A stretch of 64,000 nt of DNA from Alcaligenes faecalis (GTDB lineage: Bacteria > Pseudomonadota > Gammaproteobacteria > Burkholderiales > Burkholderiaceae_B): positions 1,054,001 to 1,118,000 of the forward strand of contig NZ_CP023667.1 in NCBI RefSeq assembly GCF_002443155.1, read 5' to 3'. The notes beneath the pieces were generated by a model that made no database searches, was not told where the DNA came from, and was given only the letters and a program-made list of their open reading frames with translations. The position numbers and the translations under genes are program-made. This document shows positions 44,817 through 54,233 of the stretch, one piece after another. Positions within the stretch are counted from its first letter, which is position 1, and each line of letters begins with the position of its first letter.

Positions 44817-45862
44817 AATTAAGATTTAGTTTGCAGGCTTTGGAGCCCGCGGTCCCTGGCCGTGCTCGTCTGTATGTGCGTAATGCAGATAAGGATGATG
44901 TTCTGGAGTTGGCTGAATATGCGATCGCCATTCAGCGCAGTCAGGACAGCTATTACTTGCACTTGGCACAAAGCTGGGATGCGTCCTTGCGCTGGTTGCC
45001 GCAACAAGGCTGGACCGAGCATGAAGAGGGTATTGCCGTTCTGCTGAACGCTGACATTGTGGATTCGCTGCTGGCCAATGCCAGCGATGCGTATCAAATC
45101 ACTTTGGCGGAGGCCAACGGCGAAGAGCTGGGCCGCAGCCCGCTGAAGCTGGACAAGGGCATCTTGCCCTCCACAGCCGGTGGTAATGCCCAGGCCATGG
45201 AGCTGACCATGCCTGTGGCCGCCGTACCCGAAACGCCTGCTCCGGAGCCGGTTGTTGAAACACCTCCGGTGGTGGAAACGGTGGCTCCTCCACCGCCAGA
45301 ACCCGTCAAGGAAGAAACACCTGCGCCCAAGGTAGAGACGACTGCTCCTGTTGCGCCTCCTGCCAAGAAAGGCGGTATGGGCAAATGGATTGTCTTGCTT
45401 GTTCTGTTGTTGATTGTGGCAGGGGCAGCAGGTTACTGGTTCTACAGCCAATCTGCCAAGGACGACAGCCCGGCCGCCCCCGATGCGCCAGAGTCCAGGC
45501 CTGCGGTCGTGGAAACAGACAACTGCACCATGGACAAGCTGGCAGACCGTCCTGGCCTGCAATTTGTGCAAGAGTGCGTCAAGGAAAGCAAAACCTCCGA
45601 ACAATGGCTGGCCGTGATTGAGGAAGCCAAAAAGGCGGAACAGTGTGACGTGGCCCAGCGCTTGTACGTGAACAAGGCACAGTCCGGTGATGTGAAAATC
45701 GCCATGGCTTACGCCCGTGAATACGATCCCAAGGATCACCAGGCCAATGCCTGCTTTAGCAAGCCCAATCCCGCTACGGCTGCGTACTGGTACGAAACCG
45801 TCTTGCTGTCCGAGCCTGATAACGCGCAAGCCAAGGCCCGCTTCCAGGAGTTGAGTCAATGA
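44813..45862 (+). CDS. Single-pass membrane protein of the srf operon
   Basis: 349 residues. A cytoplasmic N-terminal domain (1-125; ALEPAVPGRARLYVRNADKD) is followed by a Pro/Glu/Val-rich linker, a membrane helix at about 187-206 (WIVLLVLLLIVAGAAGYWFY), and a periplasmic C-terminal part that looks like a short Sel1/TPR-type helical repeat (CDVAQRLYVNKAQSGDVKIA; ANACFSKPNPATAAYWYETV). The same topology (cytoplasmic domain, proline linker, one helix, outer domain) appears in SrfA and the last VWA gene of the operon. No known family is assigned. Confidence 0.75.
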   Translation: MKLRFSLQALEPAVPGRARLYVRNADKDDVLELAEYAIAIQRSQDSYYLHLAQSWDASLRWLPQQGWTEHEEGIAVLLNADIVDSLLANASDAYQITLAEANGEELGRSPLKLDKGILPSTAGGNAQAMELTMPVAAVPETPAPEPVVETPPVVETVAPPPPEPVKEETPAPKVETTAPVAPPAKKGGMGKWIVLLVLLLIVAGAAGYWFYSQSAKDDSPAAPDAPESRPAVVETDNCTMDKLADRPGLQFVQECVKESKTSEQWLAVIEEAKKAEQCDVAQRLYVNKAQSGDVKIAMAYAREYDPKDHQANACFSKPNPATAAYWYETVLLSEPDNAQAKARFQELSQ

Positions 45863-47853
45863 TGATACGTCCCCTTGTTCGATTCAGTTTGCTTGGTGCT
45901 CTCCTATTGGGCGCAAGCCAGGCACAGGCCGCGGCTCCCTTGCTGCAAGAGGGCAAGAAGACGCTGTATCAACGTGTTCTGACCACGCCGTCCTGCCGTC
46001 TGTTTTCTTCGGAAACGGATCAGCAGGGCAAGCCGGTGCCTGCGTTCAGCCGCTTTTATATTTACCAGCGCAAAGAGCAGGGCGGGGCAGAGCGCGTGCA
46101 AGTTGGCCCGGATAGCCAGGGCAAGACCGTAGGCTGGCTGGACAAGGCCTGCACGGTGGACTGGAAAATGCAGTTGACCCTGGCCTTCACCAACCCGGCC
46201 AACCGCGATCGCATGCTGTTTTTCAAGGATCGCGCCTTGCTGGAAAAAGTGCTGGACACGCCAGACCCGGCCACCTTGGTGGCCCCTATGCGTCAGGCTT
46301 TGCGTAAAGACGCGCAAACAGAGGGCGTATTGGCGCAAGAGCCCGAGTACTTTGTGGATGTGCAGGAACAGTTCTACCTCTTGCCCGTCTTGAGCGGCGA
46401 AGAAGTCATGACTGAAAACGGCTTTCGTACCCGTTTGCTGAATGTGGCGTCCGTCACCAAGCACACGGCAGACCAGAAAGAGCCGGAAGCCGCCAAGCAA
46501 GAGCCTGAGCAGGCTCAGGATCAGGATACCGCCCAACGTACGTCCCAGATCAAGGGCTTTAGTGCGGCCGTGGTCTTTGTGATTGACTCCACCATCTCCA
46601 TGGACCCGTACATTGATCGCACTCGCGAGGCCGTGCGCAAGGTCTATGCCAAGGTGGAAGAGCAGGGCTTGTCCGAACAGGTCAAGTTTGGCCTGATCGC
46701 GTTTCGCTCCAATATGGAAGCCGCGCCGGGCATCGAGTATTTGACGCATGTGTATGCGGACCCCAATACCGTGACCAGCAGCGAAGACTTCCTCTCCAAA
46801 GTGTCGGGCTTGAAGCAAGCCAAGGTCTCTACCGTTGCTTACGACGAAGATGCTTACGCGGGCGTGCTGGAAGCCTTGGACAAGGTGAACTGGAACAATT
46901 TTGGCGCGCGTTATGTGGTGCTGATTACGGATGCCGGGGCGCTGGAAGGCAATAACAAGTACTCCTCGACCGGACTGGATGCACCGCAACTGCGCATCGA
47001 AGCCGCCAAGCCCGGTGTGGCGATCTACACCCTGCATTTGAAGACACCATCGGGCAAGAACAACCACGCCAAGGCCGAAGACCAGTACCGCGAGCTATCC
47101 ACTTACGGTGGCACACAAACTTCGCTGTACTACCCGGTCAATGCCGGTGACGTGAACCAGTTTGGCAAGATGGTCGATAACCTGGCGACCGCACTGACCG
47201 AGCAGGTCAAAGTGGCCTACCAGGGTGGGGATGCGATTGGCAGTGCAGCGCGTGCCCAGGAGACCGGCGACACCACCACCGACCAGATGCTGACCGACGC
47301 CGAGTTGATCGGCCATGCCATGCGCCTGGCTTATTTGGGCAAAACCACGGGCACCACCGCGCCTGAAGTGTTCCATGCCTGGATCAGCGACCGTGATCTG
47401 GTGCGCCAGAACATCCCGACAACCGATGTGCGTGTCCTGCTGACCAAAGCTCAGTTGAGTGACTTGAGCGATGTGGTCAAACAGATTCTGGATGCAGCCA
47501 ACGAAGGCATGATCTCGCCTACCGATATGTTCAACCGCTTGCGTTCCGTGGCAGCGGCCATGGGGGCGGACCCCAGCACCCTGAAACAGGAAAAGGGCAC
47601 CAAGCTGGCCGAACTGGGCCTGATGAGCGAGTACCTGGAAGACCTGCCTTACCAGAGCGCGGTACTGACCTTGGATGAAGATACCTGGACCAGTTGGGAT
47701 GCCTTGAGCCAGGAAAAATTCATTCGTGACCTGAGCACCAAGCTGCGCTACTACGAGCGCTATAACGCCGATGCGGATCGCTGGGTGTCGCTGGCTGAAG
47801 GCGCCGATGCACGTGATGACGTTTATCCCGTGCCTTTGGAGATGATGCCCTGA
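45859..47853 (+). CDS. Secreted von Willebrand factor A domain protein
   Basis: 664 residues. A signal peptide (LVRFSLLGALLLGASQAQAA) directs it to the periplasm. An SH3-like N-terminal region (TPSCRLFSSETDQQGKPVPA; VGPDSQGKTVGWLDKACTVD) is followed by a VWA domain at about 230-440 with the MIDAS motif VFVIDSTISMDPY (DxTxS form) and later VLITDAGALEG. VWA domains bind partner proteins through a metal ion. It overlaps the previous gene by 4 bp and ends one base before the ABC ATPase gene. Confidence 0.85.
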   Translation: MMIRPLVRFSLLGALLLGASQAQAAAPLLQEGKKTLYQRVLTTPSCRLFSSETDQQGKPVPAFSRFYIYQRKEQGGAERVQVGPDSQGKTVGWLDKACTVDWKMQLTLAFTNPANRDRMLFFKDRALLEKVLDTPDPATLVAPMRQALRKDAQTEGVLAQEPEYFVDVQEQFYLLPVLSGEEVMTENGFRTRLLNVASVTKHTADQKEPEAAKQEPEQAQDQDTAQRTSQIKGFSAAVVFVIDSTISMDPYIDRTREAVRKVYAKVEEQGLSEQVKFGLIAFRSNMEAAPGIEYLTHVYADPNTVTSSEDFLSKVSGLKQAKVSTVAYDEDAYAGVLEALDKVNWNNFGARYVVLITDAGALEGNNKYSSTGLDAPQLRIEAAKPGVAIYTLHLKTPSGKNNHAKAEDQYRELSTYGGTQTSLYYPVNAGDVNQFGKMVDNLATALTEQVKVAYQGGDAIGSAARAQETGDTTTDQMLTDAELIGHAMRLAYLGKTTGTTAPEVFHAWISDRDLVRQNIPTTDVRVLLTKAQLSDLSDVVKQILDAANEGMISPTDMFNRLRSVAAAMGADPSTLKQEKGTKLAELGLMSEYLEDLPYQSAVLTLDEDTWTSWDALSQEKFIRDLSTKLRYYERYNADADRWVSLAEGADARDDVYPVPLEMMP

Positions 47854-47854
47854 C

Positions 47855-48568
47855 ATGCTCCGCATTCAGCAGCTAGAGGTCTCCCGGGGGCACGGCCCCC
47901 ACGCTTTTCGTGTGCAACTGCCCGAGCTTGCTCTGGACGCGGGGCAGATTGTGGCCGTGACCGGCGTGAGCGGTTGCGGCAAAAGCACCTTGCTGGAAAC
48001 CTTGGGGCTGCTCTTGCGACCCACTCAGGCCCAGGTCTTTACCTTGGGTAAAGAGGCCAAGGACATCAAGGCCTTGTACGCCAGCGGGCGCGAGTCTGAA
48101 CTGGCTCAATGGCGGGCCAGAAACCTGGGCTTTGTGTTGCAAAACGGCGGCTTGCTGCCGTATTTGTCAGTCTGGGAAAACATGGTTTTGCCGCGCCGCT
48201 TGCTGGGCTTGCCGGTTAAGGCGGACCATCTGGACGCGGCCATCGCTACCCTGAAACTGGAGCGGCTGCTGAATCTGTATCCTTCAGCCTTGTCGATTGG
48301 GGAACGACAGCGCGTGGCCTTTTCTCGCGCCATTGCACATGCTCCCGGTCTGGTGCTGGCCGATGAGCCTACTGCCGCTCTGGACCCCGAGACGGCTCAC
48401 AATGTGTTCCAGCTGTTTTTCAGTCTGGCCAAGGAGCTGGATCTGGCGGTCTTGCTGGTCTCGCACGATTGGGACAGCCTGAGCCAGTTCGCTATTCCGC
48501 GCTTGCAAGCCAAGCTGGAACCGGGCTTGAGCATCTTTGTCCCCGAGGTTGCCGCCCCATGTTTGTAA
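47855..48568 (+). CDS. ABC transporter ATP-binding protein (LolD/MacB-like)
   Basis: 237 residues. Walker A is GVSGCGKSTL (about 37-46), the signature is ALSIGERQRVAFSRAI (SIGE in place of SGGQ), and Walker B is GLVLADEPTAALD. The size and the three-TM-tail permease next to it place it in the LolD/FtsE/MacB (type VII) class, which performs mechanical work on envelope substrates rather than simple uptake. It overlaps the permease gene by 10 bp. Confidence 0.9.
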   Translation: MLRIQQLEVSRGHGPHAFRVQLPELALDAGQIVAVTGVSGCGKSTLLETLGLLLRPTQAQVFTLGKEAKDIKALYASGRESELAQWRARNLGFVLQNGGLLPYLSVWENMVLPRRLLGLPVKADHLDAAIATLKLERLLNLYPSALSIGERQRVAFSRAIAHAPGLVLADEPTAALDPETAHNVFQLFFSLAKELDLAVLLVSHDWDSLSQFAIPRLQAKLEPGLSIFVPEVAAPCL

Positions 48569-49767
48569 ACGTCTTTCGTCTGGCCTGGGCCGACTTGCGT
48601 TTTGACTGGCGCATCTCTTTTTGCATGGTGGCGGCCATGGTAGCCGTGGTGGCTCCCTTGTTGCTGCTCTTTGGCTTGAAGCACGGTGTGGTCACCCAGT
48701 TGCAGCAGGAGTTGCTGCAAGATCCACGCAACCTGGAAGTGAAGATGTTGAGCAGCGGCAGCTTTGACCAGGCCTGGCTGAACAAGCTGCGTCAAATGCC
48801 CGGCGTGGGCTATGCCATTGGCATGACACGCTCCTTGAATACCCAGGCAGATTTGCGTCTGGACCGACGCCGTTTTCTGGAAAACGTCGAAGTACTGGCC
48901 AGCGCACAGGGCGATCCCTTGCTGCAGAATCAGGCCCGTGACTTGTCTCCCCATGAAATCATCCTGACTCAGGAAGCCGCCCGTCGCTTGAACTGGACAG
49001 CGGGCGAGTCCGTGTATTTGCGCCTGAGCCGCCGTCTGGACGGACAGCTGGAGCAGGGCAATAAAGCCATGACCGTGGTGGATGTGCTGGCGGAACACCG
49101 CTATTCGCGTCCCGCCGTGTTCGTGGCCCCTGAAACCTTGCTGGCTCTGGAATACGCCCGCGATGGTTTTCAAATCCCCGATTTTTCCCTGCTGACCGGC
49201 AAGCCTTTGGCCGCCGATATGCCCGTGCTCTACGCCCGCGCCCGTGTCTATGCCAGCACGATTGATCAGGTTGGCGAGGTGGCAAAAGGACTGGAGCAGC
49301 AAGGCATTCCGGTCGCCAGCCGCTACGCCGATATTGAAAATGTGCGCGCCATTAACCGCGTGCTGAGCCTGATCTTTGGTGTGATTGCCCTGACCGCCAT
49401 CGTGGGTTGCGCGGCCTCTTTGGGCGGGGCATTTTTGGCGAACGTGGACCGCAAGCGCAAAGATCTGGCGGTCCTGCGTTTGCTGGGTATTGATAGCGGC
49501 GGCGTCATCCGCTACGTGCTGATTCAGGCCATTTTGTTAAGTCTGATCGCCTATGCCTTGGGACTGGGCCTGTATGGCCTGGGCAGTACCTTATTCAATC
49601 AACTACTGGTAGGAGATGGCCTGCAGACGGACTTCGTGTGTCGCATTACCGTGGCCCATGCCCTGTACGCCTTACTGATGGTGGCGGGTCTGGCGTGTGT
49701 GGTGGCGGCAATCGGAGCCTGGCGAGCCGTTCGTGTTCAACCTGCGGAGAGTTTGCGTGAAATTTAA
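48559..49767 (+). CDS. ABC transporter permease (FtsX/MacB-like)
   Basis: 402 residues from the ATG at 48559. One N-terminal helix (ISFCMVAAMVAVVAPLLLLF), a large periplasmic domain (about 45-265), then three C-terminal helices (VLSLIFGVIALTAIVGCAAS; LIQAILLSLIAYALGLGLYG; ALYALLMVAGLACVVAAIGA). This is the FtsX/MacB layout. RKRKDLAVLRLLGIDSG near 310-325 is the cytoplasmic coupling segment. It probably moves a lipoprotein or signals across the inner membrane for this operon. Confidence 0.88.
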   Translation: MFVNVFRLAWADLRFDWRISFCMVAAMVAVVAPLLLLFGLKHGVVTQLQQELLQDPRNLEVKMLSSGSFDQAWLNKLRQMPGVGYAIGMTRSLNTQADLRLDRRRFLENVEVLASAQGDPLLQNQARDLSPHEIILTQEAARRLNWTAGESVYLRLSRRLDGQLEQGNKAMTVVDVLAEHRYSRPAVFVAPETLLALEYARDGFQIPDFSLLTGKPLAADMPVLYARARVYASTIDQVGEVAKGLEQQGIPVASRYADIENVRAINRVLSLIFGVIALTAIVGCAASLGGAFLANVDRKRKDLAVLRLLGIDSGGVIRYVLIQAILLSLIAYALGLGLYGLGSTLFNQLLVGDGLQTDFVCRITVAHALYALLMVAGLACVVAAIGAWRAVRVQPAESLREI

Positions 49768-51313
49768 TCCTTTGTTCAGTGCGGCCAGCTTGTTGCTGGG
49801 TGTCAGCGCTGTGGCGCAGGCAGCGCCCTGGGACGAGAAGTATTACAACCCCAAACCAGCTGAGGGCGATGTGGTTCTGCCCATGCCTTGCGAAGGTGCC
49901 ATGGTGTTTCGCCGTGTGGCCGTGCCCGTGGCCGGTCCTTTGGACGATATGCGTGTGGTGGTGGGGCAGGAAGCCGAGGAGTGGGGCTATATCGAACACA
50001 AGCGCCCCGAGTTCATTGCAGGCAGCTTTACCGATAGCAAGGCTGGTTCCTCGCGCTATTACCTGATGGCCAAGTACGAGCTGAACAAATTGCAGTATCA
50101 GGCCATGACGGAAGCCATTTGCCCGACACCCAAGAACACCCTGGTGGTGCCGCAGACCGACATCAGCTGGATGGACGCAGTGCATTTCTCCGACCTGTAC
50201 AACCAGTGGCTGCGCGAGAACGCGGCCGACAAACTGCCCAAGGAAGATGGTTTGGCTGGTTTTGTACGTCTGCCTACGGAAATTGAGTGGGAATATGCGG
50301 CGCGCGGTGGTTCGGCCTTGTCCTCGGCCGAGTTCCGTGACGTGCGTTACCCCATGCCCGAAGGCATGAATGAGTACGAGTGGTATGCCGGTGCGCAGTC
50401 CTCCAACGGAGCTGTGCAATTGATGGGGCGGCTCAAGCCCAATCCGCTGGGCCTGCATGACATGCTGGGCAATGTGGACGAGATCATTCTGGAGTCCTTC
50501 CGCCTGAACAAGCTGGATCGTCAGCACGGGCAAGCCGGCGGCTTTGTGGTGCGTGGCGGCAATTTCCTGTCCAAGCCTGAAGCACTGCGTTCTTCGGCTC
50601 GTAAAGAGCTGGCTTACTACGGCCCCAAAGGGCCCACACAAGCGAAAACAACCGGGATGCGGCTGGCCCTGGTGTCGATTGCCCTGACTTCGCGCGAGCG
50701 TGTGCAGGCTATTGAAAAGAGTTGGCAAGCTCTGGGCACCGAGCAAGGCACGGTGAACCCGAATGAGCCAGCCGAGGAGTCCGCGGTGCAGCGCCTGGGC
50801 TCCTTGGCCAGTACGCTGGAAGACGACAAGCTCAAAGCCCAGTTAAAGCAATTGGAAGGGGATTTGCGAGCGGCCAATCTGCGTCAGGAAGAGATGCGTG
50901 ATCAGGCCATTCGCGCCAATCTGGAGCTGGGCTCGTTCCTGTGCACCAAGCTGAAAGACGATGTGCTCTTCGTAGAATTGCTGCACCGAAATTACGATGC
51001 CTTGTGCGAAGCCGATACGGATGACAAACAATGCGCCAGCCGCAAATTGAAGTTGGATGAGCAGGAAGACCGTGTCGCCAAGCTGGCCCGTTATTATGCG
51101 AGCAATTTGATTGATGCCTCGTCCTTGTACGGGCTGAACTTGCTGGAAAAACAGGTGCCGGTAGAGCGCCAGATGATGGAACAGAACAAGAGCCTCAGTG
51201 CCTTGAAACCCTACCTGGAAGTGCATTGGAAAAATCAGAAGGATTATCTGAAAACAGATGCCATTGATATCAATGCCTGGAAAAACAGTTGTAAATCCGT
51301 GCCCAACTCGTAA
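49757..51313 (+). CDS. Secreted formylglycine-generating-enzyme-like (SUMF1) protein
   Basis: 518 residues from the GTG at 49757, which lies inside the permease gene and opens a clear signal peptide (KFNPLFSAASLLLGVSAVAQ). The FGE-sulfatase fold (about 60-320) shows ISWMDAVHFSDLYNQWLREN, VRLPTEIEWEYAARGGSA, GLHDMLGNVDEIILE and FVVRGGNFLSKPEALRSSAR. The C-terminal 190 residues are coiled coil. The pair of active-site cysteines of true FGE is not obvious, so it may be a structural or ligand-binding version. No sulfatase gene is nearby. Confidence 0.83.
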   Translation: MKFNPLFSAASLLLGVSAVAQAAPWDEKYYNPKPAEGDVVLPMPCEGAMVFRRVAVPVAGPLDDMRVVVGQEAEEWGYIEHKRPEFIAGSFTDSKAGSSRYYLMAKYELNKLQYQAMTEAICPTPKNTLVVPQTDISWMDAVHFSDLYNQWLRENAADKLPKEDGLAGFVRLPTEIEWEYAARGGSALSSAEFRDVRYPMPEGMNEYEWYAGAQSSNGAVQLMGRLKPNPLGLHDMLGNVDEIILESFRLNKLDRQHGQAGGFVVRGGNFLSKPEALRSSARKELAYYGPKGPTQAKTTGMRLALVSIALTSRERVQAIEKSWQALGTEQGTVNPNEPAEESAVQRLGSLASTLEDDKLKAQLKQLEGDLRAANLRQEEMRDQAIRANLELGSFLCTKLKDDVLFVELLHRNYDALCEADTDDKQCASRKLKLDEQEDRVAKLARYYASNLIDASSLYGLNLLEKQVPVERQMMEQNKSLSALKPYLEVHWKNQKDYLKTDAIDINAWKNSCKSVPNS

Positions 51314-51360
51314 ATCACGAGTCAATAAAAACAGACGTACTTCAATTGGAAGAGGAAGTT

Positions 51361-52092
51361 ATGCAACACGTGCGCCGTTTTACCCCTAGAACTTTGCTGG
51401 GCAGCCTGATGCTGGGCGTGGCTTTGCTCTCGGGTTGTGCCAGTACTGGCAGTAGTTTGCTGGGCGGTACCCAGGCCGATGACCGTCTGACCAGTGGTCA
51501 GGATGCGAAATTCTTTAGCCGCTCGGGCTTTCAGGCGTGTGCCGGTGCCGCAGCGGTGGGCGTGCTGGCTTGCATGCTGTCCAATTCCAGCAATAAAGCG
51601 GCTTGCGCGATTATTGCGGGTGTGGCCGCTTGCGGGGTCGCCATGGGAACCAACTACTATCTGGACCAGCGTCGCACGGAATACGCCAATACCTCGGATC
51701 GTCTGGCCGCCATGCAGCGCGACGTAGAAGCCGATACGGCCAATATCATTGAGCGCACCAATACGGCTCAACAAGTGATTGCTGACGACAAGCGGCAGAT
51801 TGCTGAAATCGAAAAGCACATGAAAGAAAAAACGATGGAGAAAAAACAGGCCGAGAAGCAATTGGCCCGTATCGATAAAAATATCGAAGTGCTCAATCGT
51901 GATCTGAAAAACATGAATGAAAAGGTCAGCCTGTACCGCGATGTAGCCGAGGCTGAGCGCAAGGACGGTGGCAAGAAGTCCGAAGTCCAGCGCCTGGACC
52001 GTCAGATTGACCAGATGAATGTAAAAGTGGCCGTGCTGCAAAAAGAAGTAGACGACCTGTATTCCATGCGTTCCGCCGTTACTTTGGGTTAA
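51361..52092 (+). CDS. Coiled-coil lipoprotein of the srf operon
   Basis: 243 residues. AGAGGAAG precedes the ATG at 51361. The signal peptide ends in a lipobox (LLSGC). After a possible hydrophobic segment (ACAGAAAVGVLACMLSNSSN, then CAIIAGVAACGVAMG) comes a long coiled coil (about 115-235; EIEKHMKEKTMEKKQAEKQL). A lipid-anchored rod of this kind could bridge from a membrane into the periplasm. No known family is recognised. Confidence 0.8.
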   Translation: MQHVRRFTPRTLLGSLMLGVALLSGCASTGSSLLGGTQADDRLTSGQDAKFFSRSGFQACAGAAAVGVLACMLSNSSNKAACAIIAGVAACGVAMGTNYYLDQRRTEYANTSDRLAAMQRDVEADTANIIERTNTAQQVIADDKRQIAEIEKHMKEKTMEKKQAEKQLARIDKNIEVLNRDLKNMNEKVSLYRDVAEAERKDGGKKSEVQRLDRQIDQMNVKVAVLQKEVDDLYSMRSAVTLG

Positions 52093-52102
52093 AGAGCTTC
52101 TT

Positions 52103-52609
52103 ATGCGAGTATTTCTGCGTTGGACCCCCTTGGCTGCCAGCCTCTTGCTGGCCGGTTGTGCCACCACCATGAGCGAATGCGACCCCTCTGATCAGGACGC
52201 CGGCTTTTTCACCAAAATCAGTTGCGACACTTCGGGCGCGTATCGCCAGCATATTGATGCGCGCGAACAGGGCTTGTTGAGCGCACAGGAAGCCAATGCG
52301 CTGTTTCATCAGGTCTACAAGGATATTCAGACCCAGCAAAGTCTGAGCAAAGCCAGTCTGGCCCAGCAGCGTCAGGCCCAGACGGCCCTGAACCGTTCCA
52401 TGGGGCAGTTGGTGCGCAGCTTGCAGGCCAGCAAAGGCAAGGAAGCCGGTTTGCAGAACCAGCTCAAGGACCTGGATAAGGGCCTGAAAGATGTGAACCG
52501 CTCTACCGAAGACAATAGCCCGGCCGCGATCGCTCAGAAGCAGCAGCAATTGCAGAAGCTGCAAAAAGACGTCAGTCGCCTGCAGTCCAGTTTGGGTTAC
52601 GACGAGTAA
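52103..52609 (+). CDS. Small coiled-coil lipoprotein of the srf operon
   Basis: 168 residues with lipobox LLLAGC and a cysteine-containing start to the mature protein (TTMSECDPSDQDAGFFTKIS), then coiled coil (LQASKGKEAGLQNQLKDLDK). The segment DQDAGFFTKISCDTSG resembles the beginning of the preceding lipoprotein (GQDAKFFSRSGFQACAG), so the two may be diverged relatives. The gap to the VWA gene downstream is 6 bp. Confidence 0.78.
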   Translation: MRVFLRWTPLAASLLLAGCATTMSECDPSDQDAGFFTKISCDTSGAYRQHIDAREQGLLSAQEANALFHQVYKDIQTQQSLSKASLAQQRQAQTALNRSMGQLVRSLQASKGKEAGLQNQLKDLDKGLKDVNRSTEDNSPAAIAQKQQQLQKLQKDVSRLQSSLGYDE

Positions 52610-52615
52610 AAGCCT

Positions 52616-54208
52616 ATGCAGCGCGTCATTCTTGATTCGGTTGGACCATCCTCGGCGTATCAGCAGCATCAGCATGCGCTCAATGTGCTGAAACGCCAGG
52701 ATGAACCCTTAACGCATCTGTTTTCCACCTATCAGGCTGATGGTTCCGACACCACGGCCTGGTGGACGGGCATGCAGGGGCAGGCCGTGCCCAAAAACAG
52801 CTTGTCTGCGGCACAGCAACAGGCTCTGGATGCGCGTTACCAGCAATCGCTGGACCGGATCGAGGTTCTGAGCCGCCAACTGCAAGAGCAGGGGGCGACG
52901 CAGGACGCGCAAGCGCTGCAAGCCTTGCTGAAAGATGTGTCGGCCAAAGGGGCGGTTTACAGCGTAGGCGGCAAGCCTTTGCTGGTCATGAGCGAGAACC
53001 CGGCGCTGTCGCCCGAGCCCTTGTTCGAGTCCTATCAGAAGCGGGTGGCACCGCCACCGCCTGTGCCACCTGTGGTGCCTGCGGCAGCAGCCGTAGGGGC
53101 AGGGGCTGCTGCGACGACGGCGGCCACCTCCAAAGCTCGTCCGTGGCTGTGGTTCTTGTTGGCCGCTTTGCTGGCTTTATTGCTGGCGCTGTTCTTGTCG
53201 TGGTGGTTCAAGTGGCCTCCGGGCTGGTGGGACAAGGAGGTGGTGCCAGTAGAGCCGCCCGCCGTGATCACGCCTGATCCTGTGGTGGAAGAGCCTGTTG
53301 TCCCTCCAGCGCCACCACCTGAAGAGCCGGTGGTGCCTGTTCCTGAACCGGAACCCGAGCCAATTAAAGTAGAGCCCGTGCCCGAGCCCGTGGTGGAAGA
53401 GCCGCCTGCGCCTCCTCCTGCACCGGAGCCGCCGCCCAAGCCCGAGCCACCACCGAAACCCAAGCCTGAACCCAAACCCAAGCCGGGCCCCAAGGTGTCG
53501 TCTGATCCTAACTTTGTGTGTGCTCAGGATGAAAAAGGTGAAGTGCTCAAGCCCGAGGTCTACATCATTTTTGATTCCTCCATGTCCATGTTGCTGAGCG
53601 TCGATGCCAAGATCCAGGACGAGGAGTGGTTCTTCAGTCAGGATCTGGACGATATGGGCTCCTGGAGTGATTACGCGACCCAACGTGCTCAAACCTTGTT
53701 CCGGGGTACGTCGCGTATCGATGCGGCGCGCAGTGCGTTCTCCAGCATGGTGGACAGTTTGCCGGCCGGACAAGATCTGCACTTGGTGACCTTTGCGCAG
53801 CAGTGTGCCGCGCCCAATTACCAGGGCCGCTTTACGACTGCACAGCGTGGACGCTTGAAGAACCTGATCCAGAATATCGAGGCCAAGGACAGTACCAACC
53901 TGGTGCAGTCCCTGAATCTGGCTGCCAGCCGGGTGGATGGGGTGAATCGGGATGCCTTGATCGTCTTGTTCGTGGATGGAAATGATGGTTGCGATCAGGA
54001 TATTTGTGCCGTGTCGCGCAGCATTGCGCGTGCCAAGCCACGTTTGCGCATTAACGTGGTGGATATCACCGGGCAAGGTTTGTCGGCTTGCGCGGCAACG
54101 GCAACCGGCGGGGTCACGCTGGCTCCCAAGCAGTCTGGTCAGATTGCCAAAGCCCTGCGCGATGCCACAACGGACTTTGTAAAGCGCGCCGAGCAAGCCT
54201 GCAAATAA
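52616..54208 (+). CDS. Membrane-anchored VWA protein with proline-rich linker
   Basis: 530 residues. The N-terminal cytoplasmic domain (1-145) ends AVYSVGGKPLLVMSENPALS, reminiscent of NGKPVLTFW in SrfA. A membrane helix follows (WLWFLLAALLALLLALFLSW, about 178-197), then about 90 residues of Pro/Glu/Val/Lys repeats, and a VWA domain (about 310-525) with MIDAS motif VYIIFDSSMSM (DxSxS). It is the last gene of the operon; an 11-bp-stem terminator follows. The linker would place the VWA domain well into the periplasm. Confidence 0.85.
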   Translation: MQRVILDSVGPSSAYQQHQHALNVLKRQDEPLTHLFSTYQADGSDTTAWWTGMQGQAVPKNSLSAAQQQALDARYQQSLDRIEVLSRQLQEQGATQDAQALQALLKDVSAKGAVYSVGGKPLLVMSENPALSPEPLFESYQKRVAPPPPVPPVVPAAAAVGAGAAATTAATSKARPWLWFLLAALLALLLALFLSWWFKWPPGWWDKEVVPVEPPAVITPDPVVEEPVVPPAPPPEEPVVPVPEPEPEPIKVEPVPEPVVEEPPAPPPAPEPPPKPEPPPKPKPEPKPKPGPKVSSDPNFVCAQDEKGEVLKPEVYIIFDSSMSMLLSVDAKIQDEEWFFSQDLDDMGSWSDYATQRAQTLFRGTSRIDAARSAFSSMVDSLPAGQDLHLVTFAQQCAAPNYQGRFTTAQRGRLKNLIQNIEAKDSTNLVQSLNLAASRVDGVNRDALIVLFVDGNDGCDQDICAVSRSIARAKPRLRINVVDITGQGLSACAATATGGVTLAPKQSGQIAKALRDATTDFVKRAEQACK

Positions 54209-54233
54209 ACACATAGCTTGTTGATGTGCCGTG

